The notes under the pieces: generated by a model
The model's input: the letters and a program-made list of their open reading frames with translations, nothing else
Database searches by the model: none
Told to the model about the DNA's origin: nothing
Translations under genes and position numbers: made by a program
Shown: piece after piece, positions 50,076 to 59,800 of the stretch
Position numbering within the stretch: position 1 is the first letter of the stretch
Layout of the letters: the number at the start of each line of letters is the position of its first letter
NCBI RefSeq assembly: GCF_000959725.1
Contig: NZ_CP009323.1
Location: forward strand, 186,001-250,000
Reading direction: 5' to 3'
DNA length: 64,000 nt
Source: Burkholderia gladioli
GTDB lineage: Bacteria; Pseudomonadota; Gammaproteobacteria; Burkholderiales; Burkholderiaceae

Positions 50076-50624
50076 TCAGTGCAGCGTGCGACCCTGGGTC
50101 GGCTCCTCGCCGTCCTCGTCGTCCTCATCCTCGTCGACGATCTCGAGCCCTTCGGCGCCATGCGCGTGCTCGTGCTCGATCTCGTCCTCGGTGGCGGCGC
50201 GCACGTCCTTGACGGTCAGCGCGAAACGCAGCGCCATGCCGGCCAGCGGATGATTGCCGTCGAGCACGACCTTGTCCTCGGCGATGTCGGTGACCGTGTA
50301 GATCAGCGAATCGACTTCCTCGTCGCCGTCTTCCGGCGTGCCTTCGAACTGCATGCCGACTTCGAGCGGCTCGGGGAAACGGTCGCGCGGCTCGATCTTC
50401 ACCAGCTCGGGATCGTAATCGCCGAACGCGTCCTGCGGCTCGAGCTGGATCTGCGCTTCGTAACCCGTTTCCTGACCGTCGAGCTGTTCCTCGATCTTGG
50501 GGAACGTGCCATCATAGCCGCCGTGCAGATAGATCATCGGCTCGTCGCTTTCCTCGATCAGATTGCCTTCCGTATCCGACAGCTTGTAAGTCACCGAGAC
50601 GACGGTGTTTTTTGCGATTTTCAT
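50076..50624 (-). CDS. slyD: FKBP-type peptidyl-prolyl isomerase, SlyD type
   Basis: 182 residues from ATG 50624 with GGGAG. VVSVTYKLSDTEGNLIEES and MIYLHGGYDGTFPKIEEQL form the FKBP domain split by the insert-in-flap chaperone domain (LEPQDAFGDYDPELV); VVLDGNHPLAGMALRF closes it. The C-terminus is acidic with His (EHEHAHGAEG) rather than the long His-rich tail of E. coli SlyD. Cytoplasmic prolyl isomerase and chaperone. Divergent from the oxygenase gene across 32 bp. Confidence 0.9.
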   Translation of the reverse strand: MKIAKNTVVSVTYKLSDTEGNLIEESDEPMIYLHGGYDGTFPKIEEQLDGQETGYEAQIQLEPQDAFGDYDPELVKIEPRDRFPEPLEVGMQFEGTPEDGDEEVDSLIYTVTDIAEDKVVLDGNHPLAGMALRFALTVKDVRAATEDEIEHEHAHGAEGLEIVDEDEDDEDGEEPTQGRTLH

Positions 50625-50656
50625 CCAAATCTCCCAATTTCCAGCCGCATTATACG

Positions 50657-51883
50657 ATGTCCCAACGGTCCGAAGCCGAACCGGCAAACCGCGCGCGAGC
50701 CCCGATCCAGAACGAATCCGGCGCCCCCCACCCCGACACGCCCACACCGCTGCTCGGCCAGTTGACGCCGTCGCAATTCATGCGCCGCCACTGGCAGAAA
50801 AAGCCGCTGCTGATCCGCCAGGCGATCCCCGATATCGTGCCGCCGCTGTCGCGCGACGCGCTGTTCGAACTGGCCGCCGACTACGATACGGAATCGCGTC
50901 TGATCACGCATTTTCGTAACAGATGGCAACTGGAACAGGGGCCCTTCGAGGACGGCGCGCTGCCGCCGGTGAGCAAGCGCGAATGGACCCTACTGGTGCA
51001 AGGCGTGGACCTGCACGACGATGCCGCGCGCGCCCTGCTCGAGCGCTTTCGCTTCATCCCCGACGCGCGCCTGGACGACCTGATGATCTCGTACGCGACC
51101 GATGGCGGCGGCGTCGGCCCGCACTTCGATTCGTACGATGTATTCCTGCTGCAGGTGCATGGCAAGCGCCGCTGGCGCATCGGCGCGCAGAAGGACCTGA
51201 CGCTGCGCGAGGATCTGCCGCTGAAGGTGCTCCAGCATTTCGAGCCGACCGAGGAATGGGTGCTGGAGCCGGGCGACATGCTCTACCTGCCGCCGCACAT
51301 CGCGCACGACGGCATCGCCGAGGGCGAATGCATGACCTGCTCGATCGGCTTTCGCGCGCCGTCGGCGGGCGAACTGACAGGGCAGTTCCTCTACTACCTC
51401 GCCGAGCGTGGTGCGCTGCGACAGAGCCCGCGCGCGGGCGAGCTGTATCGCGACCCGAAGCAGCCCGCCGTGACGCGCCCCGCCGAGCTGCCCGAGGTCC
51501 TGGTCGAACGCGTGGCGACCATCCTGAACGGCATCCGCTGGAGCCCGCGCGACATCGAGGCCTTCCTCGGCAGCTACCTGAGCGAACCGAAATCGAACGT
51601 GGTGTTCGACGCTCCCGACGATCCCCTAGACGAGGACGATTTCGTCGCGCAGGCAAGCCTTCGCGGGATTCGTCTCGACAGGAAAGCGGCATTGATGTAT
51701 AACGCGCGCTCGTACTTCATCAATGGCGAAGAAAATCCGCTCTCGGGCAGCTCGAAATGGCTGTCGGAACTGGCCGATCGACGCTATCTGGAGGCGAAAC
51801 GCTTTGTAACACACTCCCGGCACCCCCTCATGACAGCTTTGCTTCACGAGTGGTATTGTGCGGGCTGGATCAGGCTGGGGTGA
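50657..51883 (+). CDS. Cupin/JmjC-domain oxygenase (ribosomal oxygenase-like)
   Basis: 408 residues from ATG 50657. LTPSQFMRRHWQKKPLLIRQ, then the JmjC iron site GPHFDSYDVFLLQVHGKRRW (His-x-Asp) and YLPPHIAHDG (distal His), winged-helix C-terminus (NARSYFINGEENPL). Resembles E. coli RoxA/YcfD, a 2-oxoglutarate oxygenase that hydroxylates an Arg of ribosomal protein L16. Length fits. Shares a short divergent promoter region with slyD. Confidence 0.85.
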   Translation: MSQRSEAEPANRARAPIQNESGAPHPDTPTPLLGQLTPSQFMRRHWQKKPLLIRQAIPDIVPPLSRDALFELAADYDTESRLITHFRNRWQLEQGPFEDGALPPVSKREWTLLVQGVDLHDDAARALLERFRFIPDARLDDLMISYATDGGGVGPHFDSYDVFLLQVHGKRRWRIGAQKDLTLREDLPLKVLQHFEPTEEWVLEPGDMLYLPPHIAHDGIAEGECMTCSIGFRAPSAGELTGQFLYYLAERGALRQSPRAGELYRDPKQPAVTRPAELPEVLVERVATILNGIRWSPRDIEAFLGSYLSEPKSNVVFDAPDDPLDEDDFVAQASLRGIRLDRKAALMYNARSYFINGEENPLSGSSKWLSELADRRYLEAKRFVTHSRHPLMTALLHEWYCAGWIRLG

Positions 51884-51959
51884 GCTGCAGTCGGCTTATC
51901 CTGGCAGGACGCTCATACAGGCCAAACTTGTATGGGAAAGACAACGTATTGACCCCGCA

Positions 51960-51993
51960 TTTGTCGACGGTCGATAGGAAAGTGCATATAATT
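51960..51993 (+). promoter_or_regulatory. Probable sigma-70 promoter of the small lipoprotein gene
   Basis: An extended -10 element TGCATATAAT (51,983-51,992) stands out in GC-rich surroundings, with a weak TTGTCG about 20 bases upstream. About 130 bases of leader follow before the ATG at 52,123; the gap 51,884-52,122 has no gene. Confidence 0.5.
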
Positions 51994-52122
51994 TCCGCCC
52001 AAGCCGTAGGGAAGATTCACGCTCTGGCAGTGCATCTCCACAGCGGCCCAGGTCGGTGTTGGAGCACATTACCGGTATTGTTTCGCGCTGTTGCTTACCT
52101 TTAACCATAAAAGGACGTGATC

Positions 52123-52383
52123 ATGAAGAAATCCCTCCTCGTAGCTTCGCTGTTGGCCGCCGTTGCACTCGCTGCTTGCAACAAGAGCTCGGACCAAGCT
52201 GCTTCGTCGGCTGCTAGCGACGCATCGGCAGCCGCTTCGGCTGCTTCGTCGGCTGCCGCGGCTGCTTCGGACGCTGCATCGAGCACGGCTGCTGCTGCGA
52301 GCGACGCTGCATCGGCTGCTGCCGCTCCGGCTTCGGACGCTGGCGCATCGGCCGCTGCTCCGGCTTCGGGCGCGAGCCAGTAA
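52123..52383 (+). CDS. Small Ala/Ser-rich lipoprotein
   Basis: 86 residues from ATG 52123 with AAGGA. Signal peptide MKKSLLVASLLAAVALAAC with lipobox LAAC, so the mature protein would start with a lipidated Cys. The rest is almost only Ala, Ser, Asp and Pro in repeats such as SDAASSTAAAASDAAS. A strong promoter and terminator suggest high expression. Possibly a structural envelope lipoprotein; no known fold is visible. Confidence 0.75.
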   Translation: MKKSLLVASLLAAVALAACNKSSDQAASSAASDASAAASAASSAAAAASDAASSTAAAASDAASAAAAPASDAGASAAAPASGASQ

Positions 52384-52410
52384 GCTGGGATCAGCTCACG
52401 CTGATACGAA

Positions 52411-52432
52411 AAACCGGCCCTGGGGCCGGTTT
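52411..52432 (+). terminator. Intrinsic terminator
   Basis: AAACCGGCCC TG GGGCCGGTTT followed by a run of T (8 in a row counting the stem end), 28 bases after the lipoprotein stop. Confidence 0.9.
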
Positions 52433-52503
52433 TTTTTCGCCTGCATTTTCTGCGTCGCGTTCTCCCTCGATATGCAGGCCGGGACGAGTCGACGAGATTG
52501 CGC

Positions 52504-53280
52504 CTAACTCAGGCTCCGCCAGTCGAAGCCGTCGTCCTGCGAAGCCACCCCCACCTCCTCCTGCGCGCAGCCCAGCACCGCCGCCAGGGCGGCCCGCGCC
52601 AGCTCGGGCTGGTTGTTCTCCTGGCTCAGATGCGCGGCCACCAGGTGCCGCAGGCGGGCCCGGTCGAGCGAGGCCAGGATGTCGGCCGCCGCGGCATTGC
52701 TGAGGTGCCCGAGCGAGCCGCCGATACGCGCCTTCAGCGAGGCCGGATAACGGCCCTTGGCGAGCATCTCGGCATCGTGGTTCGCCTCCAGCACCAGCGC
52801 GTCGCAGCCGCTCAGCACGCCGCACAGATGCGGCGTCGACATGCCCGCATCGGTCAGCACGCCGAGCCGCGCGGCGCCATCGGAAAACACGAATTGCAGA
52901 GGCTCCCGCGCATCGTGCGGGACCGTGTAGGGAAGGATCTGGAGATCGCCGATCGGCGTGGTTTCGTCGCCCCACAGCACGTGCAGGTCGACCGCGGCGC
53001 TGTCGGCGCCGACCGCCTTCGCGGTGCCCCAACTCATGAACAACGGGATGCCGAAGCGTCTGGCGACCGTCAGCGCGCTGCCGATATGGTCGCTGTGCTC
53101 GTGGGTGATGAGGATCGCGTCGAGCTCGCCCGAGCCGAGCCCGACGCGCGTGAGGCGCCGGTCGAGTTCCTTCGCGGAGAAACCGCAGTCGAGCAGCACG
53201 CGCGTGGTCGTGGTGCCCGACGAGGCCTCGACGACCAGCGCATTGCCCTCGCTGCCGCTGCCGAGGCTCGTGAAGCGCAC
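52504..53280 (-). CDS. MBL-fold metallohydrolase (YycJ/WalJ type)
   Basis: 258 residues. ITHEHSDHIG is the metal motif HxHxDH. LGSGSEGNALVVEASSG start and LVLEANHDAEML later are typical of the YycJ group, which has nuclease-like (5'-exonuclease) members. Contains LTDAGMSTPH (Asp/Gly). Two genes after bamC and dapA in one leftward operon; the gap to bamC is 4 bases. Confidence 0.85.
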   Translation of the reverse strand: MRFTSLGSGSEGNALVVEASSGTTTTRVLLDCGFSAKELDRRLTRVGLGSGELDAILITHEHSDHIGSALTVARRFGIPLFMSWGTAKAVGADSAAVDLHVLWGDETTPIGDLQILPYTVPHDAREPLQFVFSDGAARLGVLTDAGMSTPHLCGVLSGCDALVLEANHDAEMLAKGRYPASLKARIGGSLGHLSNAAAADILASLDRARLRHLVAAHLSQENNQPELARAALAAVLGCAQEEVGVASQDDGFDWRSLS

Positions 53281-53284
53281 GGCC

Positions 53285-54430
53285 TCAGTTCAGCTGCGTG
53301 TGCAGCAGCGTGATGATGCGCTGCGCATCGGTCGAGGTGTCGGCCTGGCCGTTCGCGTCGACTACCGCGACCTGGGTCTTCGCATCGCCGTTGGCGCGCA
53401 CGCTGACGAAGAATTCCTTGCCCGGCTTGGCGGCCGTCGCGCCGCCGTAGAACAGCTTGCCGAACAGGCCTTCGCGCTTGAGCTCCTCCGAGGAATTCGC
53501 GTAGCGCACCGTGTAGACGCCCTTCTGGCGATCGCGGTTGTCGACCGCGAAGTTGGTGCGGTCGAGCGCGAGGCCCACGCGCAGCCAGGCGCGATCGAAG
53601 GATTCGAACAGATCCAGGGTGGGCGCGCCCGAGCTCTTGTCGACCACCGTGGCCGCCGCGCTGGCGGGCCGCGCGTCGGTCAACAGTTGCTTGGCCTGGG
53701 CTTCGGTCAGGCCGAACTTCTCCATCAGCTTGGCCAGGAACACGGCCTCCAGCACCGGGTTGCGCGGACGCTCGACCCAACGCGAGGAATCCCCGCCCTG
53801 CGGTCCCGTCAGCACTTCCTCCATCGCGCTGTGCGTGATGGAAATGTCGGTCGAGCCGTCGGCGCCGCGCGTGACGAGCGTGCGGAAGCTGTCGCGCGTG
53901 CCCGACGAGTAGGCGAAGTCGATCACGCGGCCGATGGTGTTGCGGAACCAGTCGTCGGGAATGTTGGCGCGGTTCTCGGCCCAGTCGGTGGTGAGGATGC
54001 CGGTGGTCGGCGCATCGGTCTTCAGCGCGAAGCCGTTGTCGGTCCAGAAATCCTTCAACTGCGGCCAGAGCTGCTCGGGCGTGCGCCCGTCGACCACCAG
54101 CCAGCGGCGGTCGCCGTCGCGCTCGACGTGCATGCCGTAGGGATCCTGCGCGCTCGGCTGGCCTTCGGTCGCGTTGCCGGCCGGCGTGAGCGCGCGCTGC
54201 GGCGCCGCGCCCAGGCCGGCGTTGGTCGGCGGCGCGATGTACGAGGGATTGACCGGCACCGAGGTCAGGTCCTTGGGCACCGCCAGCGGCGGCGCCGAGC
54301 CGGTCGACTTGTAGTTGACCCGGTCCGGTGCGAGGTAGTCGTTCAGCGTGTCGCAACCGGCCAGCGCGCCAAGCGCGAGCGCCACCACGGACGCCTGGAG
54401 TGCGCGGGAGGAAAAGGCGAAATGTTTCAT
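53285..54430 (-). CDS. bamC: Outer membrane assembly lipoprotein BamC
   Basis: 381 residues. Lipoprotein signal ALALGALAGCDTLNDYLAPD with Cys26, followed by the unstructured stretch (VNYKSTGSAPPLAVPKDLTS) that contacts BamD, then two helix-grip domains (RWLVVDGRTPEQLWPQLKDF and APTLDLFESFDRAWLRVGLA). Non-essential member of the BAM complex. Located after dapA, the same order as in E. coli (dapA-bamC), a good check on the assignment. Confidence 0.9.
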   Translation of the reverse strand: MKHFAFSSRALQASVVALALGALAGCDTLNDYLAPDRVNYKSTGSAPPLAVPKDLTSVPVNPSYIAPPTNAGLGAAPQRALTPAGNATEGQPSAQDPYGMHVERDGDRRWLVVDGRTPEQLWPQLKDFWTDNGFALKTDAPTTGILTTDWAENRANIPDDWFRNTIGRVIDFAYSSGTRDSFRTLVTRGADGSTDISITHSAMEEVLTGPQGGDSSRWVERPRNPVLEAVFLAKLMEKFGLTEAQAKQLLTDARPASAAATVVDKSSGAPTLDLFESFDRAWLRVGLALDRTNFAVDNRDRQKGVYTVRYANSSEELKREGLFGKLFYGGATAAKPGKEFFVSVRANGDAKTQVAVVDANGQADTSTDAQRIITLLHTQLN

Positions 54431-54539
54431 GAAATCCTTCGTCTTGCTAAACGCGGGTCACGCGCGATACCGGCGGGCCGGGTGAAATCGGGATGGGTCG
54501 GAAAGCACGAACGGCCGCGAGCGCGGCCGTTCGTGTCGG

Positions 54540-55442
54540 TCAAGCGATGCCGGCTTCGCGCAGCGCGCCGCGCACGACATCGTGATAGCGCTCGTCGAGC
54601 GCCGTCAGCGGCAGGCGAATGCCGCCGCGAATCTTGCCCATTTCCTGCAGCGCCCACTTCACCGGAATCGGGTTCGCCTCGGCGAACAGGTGCTTGTGCA
54701 GCGACAGCAGCTTCATGTGGATCTCGCGCGCCGTCTTCGCGTCGCCGGCGATCGCCGCGCGGCACAGCTCGCTCATCGCGCGCGGCGCGACGTTGGCGGT
54801 CACCGAGATATTGCCGTGGCCGCCCAGCAACATCAGCGCGATCGCGGTGGGATCGTCGCCGCTGTAGATGCCGAAGCCCTGTGGCGCGGCCTTGATCAGC
54901 TGCGCGGCGCGATCGATGTTGCCGGTCGCGTCCTTCACGCCGACGATGCCCGGCACCTGCGCGCAGCGCAGGATGGTCTCGTTGGCCATGTCCGCGACGG
55001 TGCGGCCCGGCACGTTGTAGAGGATCACCGGCAGCTCGACCGCCTCGGCGATCGCGAGGAAGTGGCGGTAGATGCCTTCCTGGGTCGGCTTGTTGTAATA
55101 CGGCACGACCTGCAGGGTGGCATCGGCGCCGACCGATTTGGCCTGGCGCGTCAGCTCGATCGCCTCGGCCGTGGAATTGCCGCCCGCGCCCGCGATGATC
55201 GGGATGCGCTTGGCCGCGTGCTCGACCGCCGTCTTGATCGTGAGCACGTGCTCGTCGACCGACAAGGTGGCCGATTCGCCGCTGGTGCCGACCACCACGA
55301 GCGCATCCGTCCCTTCTTCGATATGCCAGTCGACCAGCTTGCGGAAGGCCGGCAGATCGAGGCTGCCGTCTTCGAGCATCGGGGTCACGATCGCGGGCAT
55401 GCTGCCGCTGAATTGAATACCGTCTTGAGTGCCGTTAGCCAT
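54540..55442 (-). CDS. dapA: 4-hydroxy-tetrahydrodipicolinate synthase
   Basis: 300 residues from ATG 55442. [46 protein letters not shown] with the Tyr, ILYNVPGRT, and GVKDATGN with the Schiff-base Lys. Condenses pyruvate and aspartate semialdehyde in lysine and peptidoglycan-precursor synthesis. Upstream ribosome site is weak; a TTG at 55466 is an alternative start. First of the dapA-bamC-MBL operon. Confidence 0.95.
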   Translation of the reverse strand: MANGTQDGIQFSGSMPAIVTPMLEDGSLDLPAFRKLVDWHIEEGTDALVVVGTSGESATLSVDEHVLTIKTAVEHAAKRIPIIAGAGGNSTAEAIELTRQAKSVGADATLQVVPYYNKPTQEGIYRHFLAIAEAVELPVILYNVPGRTVADMANETILRCAQVPGIVGVKDATGNIDRAAQLIKAAPQGFGIYSGDDPTAIALMLLGGHGNISVTANVAPRAMSELCRAAIAGDAKTAREIHMKLLSLHKHLFAEANPIPVKWALQEMGKIRGGIRLPLTALDERYHDVVRGALREAGIA

Positions 55443-55486
55443 GAAACGCAATGAAAGTAAACCCAATAAACGTCGATTGTAGCGGA

Positions 55487-56104
55487 TTACCCGGTCAGTC
55501 CGTAACGCGGGAATCCCTCCCCCTGCTCGCGCACCGCGCAGATTCTCTGCACGAAGGCGGGCCGTGTGCCGTCGACGAAACCGTCCTCGAACGCGATCAC
55601 GCGCAACTCGCCGCGCACGGCGTCGAGCAGTTCGCCCGGCGTCAGCAGGAATGCGGGATTGGACGGTTTGCCGAGCGTTTCGTTGCCGCGCGCGAAGGTT
55701 TCGTAGAGCAGCACGCCGCCCGGCGCGACCGAGGCGACCAGCCTCGGCAGCAACGGGCGATGCAGATAATGCGTGACGACCACCGCCGCGAAGCGCGCGG
55801 TGTCGGCTAGCGGCCAGGGCGCGCCCTCGATGTCGGCGGCGCGTGCCTCGACGCCCGCCAGGGCGCCGAGCGCGGCCAGCGCCTCGGGATCGCGATCGAG
55901 CGCGAGCACCGGGTGCCCGCGCGAGGCGAACCAGCGCGCGTGCCGGCCGTTGCCGGCCGCCACGTCGAGCACCGTGCCGCCGGCGGGCACCAGGTGCGAC
56001 CAGCCGGCCACCCAGCGCGACGGCGCCGCGCTCGGCCGCTCGGCCGGCGAGGCGCTTGCCTCGCTCGTGCCGCTCGCGTCACCGTGGACGGGAATCGTGG
56101 TCAT
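55487..56104 (-). CDS. SAM-dependent methyltransferase (class I)
   Basis: 205 residues from ATG 56104. The SAM site is [19 protein letters not shown], followed by [10 protein letters not shown] and [34 protein letters not shown] resembles TehB-like methyltransferases. Substrate unknown. 13 bases after trpS and transcribed with it. Confidence 0.8.
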   Translation of the reverse strand: MTTIPVHGDASGTSEASASPAERPSAAPSRWVAGWSHLVPAGGTVLDVAAGNGRHARWFASRGHPVLALDRDPEALAALGALAGVEARAADIEGAPWPLADTARFAAVVVTHYLHRPLLPRLVASVAPGGVLLYETFARGNETLGKPSNPAFLLTPGELLDAVRGELRVIAFEDGFVDGTRPAFVQRICAVREQGEGFPRYGLTG

Positions 56105-56117
56105 CGCCGCGCGCCGC

Positions 56118-57320
56118 TCAGTTGTACGACAGGCCCATCGCGTCACGCACGTCGCGCATGGTCTCGACCGCGTGCTTGCGTGCCTTGTCGCAACCGTCGG
56201 CGACGATCGCGCGCAGCAGCGACGGGTCGTCCATGTACTTCTGCGCGCGCTCGAGCATCGGCTGCTGTTCGCGCAGGATGCCCTCGACCACCGGCTGCTT
56301 GCAGTCCAGGCAGCCGATGCCGGCCGACTTGCAGCCCTTCTGCACCCACTCGCGCGTGGGTTCGTCCGAATAGACCAGGTGGAACTGCCAGACCGGGCAC
56401 TTTTCCGGGTCGCCCGGATCGGTGCGGCGCACGCGCGCCGGATCGGTCGGCATGGTGCGGACCTTCTTGGTGATGGTCTCGGCATCCTCGCGCAGGCCGA
56501 TGGTATTGCCGTAGGACTTCGACATCTTGCCGCCGTCCAGGCCCGGCATGCGCGAGGCTTCGGTCAGCAGCGCCTGCGGCTCGACCAGGATGATCTTGCG
56601 CGCGCCTTCCAGGTAGCCGAACAGCCGCTCGCGATCGCTCATCGACAGGCTCTGCGATTCCTGCAACATCGCGCGCGCCTGCTCCAGCGCCTCGTCGTCG
56701 CCTTCCTGCTGATAGGCGTTGCGCAGTTCGCGATAGAGCTTGGCGCGCTTGCCGCCGAGCTTCTTGGCCGCCTCCAGCGCCTTCTCCTCGAAATCGGCCT
56801 CGCGGCCATACAGGTAGTTGAAGCGGCGCGCGATCTCGCGGGTCATCTCGACGTGGGGCACCTGGTCCTCGCCGACCGGCACCAGCGAGCCGCGGTACAG
56901 CAGGATGTCGGCGGCCATCAGCACCGGGTAGCCGAGGAAGCCGTAGGTCGAGAGATCCTTGTCCTTGAGCTTCTCGATCTGCTCCTTGTAGGTCGGCACG
57001 CGTTCGAGCCAGCCCAGCGGCGTGCTCATGCCCAGCAGCAACGCCAGCTCGGCGTGCTCCGGCACCTTGCTCTGGATGAACAGCGTGGCCTGGGCCGGAT
57101 CGATGCCGGCCGCGATCCAGTCGATCAGCACTTCCCAGACGTTCTTCTCGATCACCTCGGGCGTTTCGTAGTGGGTGGTCAGCGCATGCCAGTCGACCAC
57201 GCAGAAGAAGCACGGGTATTCGGATTGCAGCTTCGCCCAGTTCTTCAGCACGCCATGGTAATGGCCGAGGTGGAGCGACCCGGTGGGACGCATGCCGGAA
57301 AAGATACGATCGGGGAACAT
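56118..57320 (-). CDS. trpS: Tryptophanyl-tRNA synthetase
   Basis: 400 residues. HIGH-type motif in PTGSLHLGHYHGVLKNW, KMSKSYGNTI as KMSKS, and WHALTTHYETPEVIEKN. C-terminal DCKQPVVEGILREQQPML. Longer than the 330-residue E. coli enzyme, with an insertion after the Rossmann core (EEKALEAAKKLGGKRAKLYR), as in related beta-proteobacteria. Charges tRNA-Trp. Confidence 0.95.
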   Translation of the reverse strand: MFPDRIFSGMRPTGSLHLGHYHGVLKNWAKLQSEYPCFFCVVDWHALTTHYETPEVIEKNVWEVLIDWIAAGIDPAQATLFIQSKVPEHAELALLLGMSTPLGWLERVPTYKEQIEKLKDKDLSTYGFLGYPVLMAADILLYRGSLVPVGEDQVPHVEMTREIARRFNYLYGREADFEEKALEAAKKLGGKRAKLYRELRNAYQQEGDDEALEQARAMLQESQSLSMSDRERLFGYLEGARKIILVEPQALLTEASRMPGLDGGKMSKSYGNTIGLREDAETITKKVRTMPTDPARVRRTDPGDPEKCPVWQFHLVYSDEPTREWVQKGCKSAGIGCLDCKQPVVEGILREQQPMLERAQKYMDDPSLLRAIVADGCDKARKHAVETMRDVRDAMGLSYN

Positions 57321-57329
57321 GATTGTGTT

Positions 57330-57989
57330 TTAGAAAAGCGAGGCAAAGGGAGTCAGGATGGCCGTCACGATGCTGTAGCCGATGTCGACGCCCGGCCGCA
57401 GCCAGAACTTCGTCAGCAGGCCCGTCATGATCAGCAGCAGGACGATGATGAAACCATAAGGCTCGATCTTCGACAGCGCGATCGACTGCTTGGGCGGCAG
57501 CAGCGCCGTGAGCACGCGCCCGCCGTCGAGCGGCGGCAGGGGAAACAGGTTCAGCACGCCGAGCACCAGGTTCACGATGATGCCGGCCGACGCCATGCGC
57601 GTGAAGAAGGGCTCGTCGACCGAGGCGGCCGCCAGGCCGATCGACACGAAGCCCCAGACCAGCGCCTGCACGAAGTTGCAGGCCGGCCCCGCCGCCGACA
57701 CCCACAGGCTGCCCCAGCGCGGATTGCGCAAGTTGCGGAACGCGACCGGCACGGGCTTGGCATACCCGAACAGGAAGGCGCCGCTGGTCAGGAAGTACAG
57801 CACCAGCGGCATCACGATGGTGCCGATCGGATCGATGTGGCGCATCGGGTTGAACGACACGCGACCGAGCGCGTAGGCGGTGTTGTCGCCGAGCAGGCGC
57901 GCGGCGTAGCCGTGCGCGGCCTCGTGCAGCGTGATCGCGAAGATCACCGGCAGGGCGTAGACGACGATGGTCTGAATCAGATTGTCCAT
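57330..57989 (-). CDS. Site-2 protease family (M50) membrane protein
   Basis: 219 residues from ATG 57989. FAITLHEAAHGYAARLLGD holds the zinc motif HEAAH within a membrane segment; LVLGVLNLFPLPPLDGGRVL has the second site NPxPxLDG-like (FPLPPLDGG). Five or six membrane segments. Intramembrane zinc protease of the short Rv-type family often found beside trpS in beta-proteobacteria. Substrates unknown. Confidence 0.9.
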   Translation of the reverse strand: MDNLIQTIVVYALPVIFAITLHEAAHGYAARLLGDNTAYALGRVSFNPMRHIDPIGTIVMPLVLYFLTSGAFLFGYAKPVPVAFRNLRNPRWGSLWVSAAGPACNFVQALVWGFVSIGLAAASVDEPFFTRMASAGIIVNLVLGVLNLFPLPPLDGGRVLTALLPPKQSIALSKIEPYGFIIVLLLIMTGLLTKFWLRPGVDIGYSIVTAILTPFASLF

Positions 57990-58071
57990 GGCGCGGTATT
58001 GTAACAAGCGGAAAACGGCCGACGGACAAACCGGCGGCCGGCAATCATGACAGTCGATGACGGGCGGCCGC

Positions 58072-58707
58072 TCAGGCCTCGGCGCTCAGCCCGAAGGGTT
58101 CGAGCGAGCCGCGGCCGGCGCGCACCAGCACCGGCGCGTCGCCGGTCAGGTCGACGATGGTCGAGGGCTCGCGCGGGCAGGCGCCGCCATCGATCACCAG
58201 GTCCACCTGCTTTTCCAGGCGTTCGCGGATTTCCTCGGGATCGTTGAGCGGATCGCTGTCGGGCGGCAGGATCAGGGTAGTGCCGAGCAACGGCTGGCCG
58301 AGCGTCTCCAGCACCGCCAGCGTGATCGCGTGATCCGGCACGCGCAGCCCGATAGTCTTGCGCGAGGGATGCGAGAGCCGGCGCGGCACCTCCTTGGTGG
58401 CCTGCAGCACGAACACGTAGGGCCCCGGCGTGACCGACTTGATCAGCCGGTACTGGTGGTTGTCGACCATCGCGAAATTGGCCAGCTCGGACAGGTCGCG
58501 CACCAGCAGCGACAGCAGTTGCTTGTCGTCGAGCCCGCGGATCTTGCGCACGCGCTCGACCGCGGTCTTGTCGTCGAGATGGCAGGCCAGCGCGTAGCTG
58601 GAGTCGGTCGGCATGGCGATCACGCCGCCCTGCTTCACGATCTCGACGGCCTGGCGCACCAGCCTCGGCTGCGGATTTTCCGGGTGAATCCTGAAGTACT
58701 GGGACAT
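58072..58707 (-). CDS. YrdC/Sua5-family (YciO-like) protein
   Basis: 211 residues. MPTDSSYALACHL, KQLLSLLVRDLSEL, GPYVFVLQATKEVPRRL and IGLRVPDH are the YrdC pattern. TsaC/Sua5 makes threonylcarbamoyl-AMP for the t6A base of tRNA; the sequence looks more like the YciO branch (longer N-terminus FRIHPENPQPRLVRQAVEIV), whose role is less certain. In E. coli yciO neighbours the PHP nuclease gene rnm, as it does here. Confidence 0.85.
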   Translation of the reverse strand: MSQYFRIHPENPQPRLVRQAVEIVKQGGVIAMPTDSSYALACHLDDKTAVERVRKIRGLDDKQLLSLLVRDLSELANFAMVDNHQYRLIKSVTPGPYVFVLQATKEVPRRLSHPSRKTIGLRVPDHAITLAVLETLGQPLLGTTLILPPDSDPLNDPEEIRERLEKQVDLVIDGGACPREPSTIVDLTGDAPVLVRAGRGSLEPFGLSAEA

Positions 58708-58786
58708 GGGATCAGTGGGGAGTGGGCGTCGCCCGCGCGTGCATGGCGCGCCGGGGCTGAAGCCGCGCGCCGCGCGCGGCCGTGGG

Positions 58787-59635
58787 TCAGAGCCAGCGTT
58801 CCCAGACCGGTTTCAGGTCCGGCGGCAGCGGCGGCAGGCTGCCGAGCTCGACGACGCTCTCGCCCGGCGCATGGAAATCGGAACCGCGCGACGCCTCGAA
58901 GCCGTAGCGCCGGGCGACCTCCGCGTACTCGCGATACTGGTCGGGCGTGTGGCTGCCCGTGACGACCTCGATCGCGCGGCCGCCCAGGTCGATGAACTCG
59001 CCGAACAGCGCGCCGAATTCGACCGGCGTGTAGGCGTAACGGCCCGGGTGGGCGATCACGGCCTCGCCGCCGGCCTGCTGGATCCAGCCGACCGCGTCGT
59101 CCAGCCTGGCCCAGCGATGCGGCACGCAGCCGGGCTTGCCGTCGCCGAGATAACGCGCGAACACCTCGGAGGTGCTGGCCGCATGGCCGGCCTCGACGAG
59201 GTAGCGCGCGAAATGGGTGCGGGAAATGAGGTCCGGGTTCGAGACGTAGCGCAGCGCCCCTTCGTAGGCGCCGGGGATGCCGATCTCGGCGAGCCGCTCG
59301 CCCATCTCCAGCGCGCGCGCGGCGCGGCCGTTGCGGGTGCGATACAGGCCGTCGACCAGCGCCGGCGCGGCCGGATCGACGTTGAGACCGACCACGTGGA
59401 CCGTGCGCGAAGCCCAGGTCACCGAGATCTCGACGCCGCAGACATAACGCATGCCGAGCGCCTGCGCGGCCTCGCGCGCCGCGAGCTGGCCGCCGACCTC
59501 GTCGTGGTCGGTCAGCGCCCACAGCGTGACGCCCGCCGCGTGTGCGCGTTGCGCAACCTCTGCGGGCGTCAGGGCGCCGTCGGAGACGTTGGAATGACAG
59601 TGCAGATCGGCGTTCATCGTCGGAATCGGGTGCAT
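58787..59635 (-). CDS. PHP-domain 5'-3' exonuclease (RNase AM/YciV-like)
   Basis: 282 residues. NADLHCHSNVSDG and LWALTDHDEVGG carry PHP metal ligands; ISRTHFARYLVEAGH and VIAHPGRYAY follow, ending ASRGSDFHAPGE. Matches the YciV group, trinuclear metal enzymes that trim 5' ends of nucleic acids and hydrolyse short oligos. Neighbouring yciO-like gene is the conserved partner. Confidence 0.85.
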   Translation of the reverse strand: MHPIPTMNADLHCHSNVSDGALTPAEVAQRAHAAGVTLWALTDHDEVGGQLAAREAAQALGMRYVCGVEISVTWASRTVHVVGLNVDPAAPALVDGLYRTRNGRAARALEMGERLAEIGIPGAYEGALRYVSNPDLISRTHFARYLVEAGHAASTSEVFARYLGDGKPGCVPHRWARLDDAVGWIQQAGGEAVIAHPGRYAYTPVEFGALFGEFIDLGGRAIEVVTGSHTPDQYREYAEVARRYGFEASRGSDFHAPGESVVELGSLPPLPPDLKPVWERWL

Positions 59636-59800
59636 GCGACATTCTACTGCAACGCCGCACGATCGCCGCGGGTCCGGACCGGCCAGCGGGCCTGCCCGCG
59701 CGGCCCGTGAACCGAAACGGGGACGAATGGGACGAGATGGAACGAAAACCGGCTGCAGACAGACGGGAAACGGGCCGCCGCGGGACGGCCCGGCGCGGCC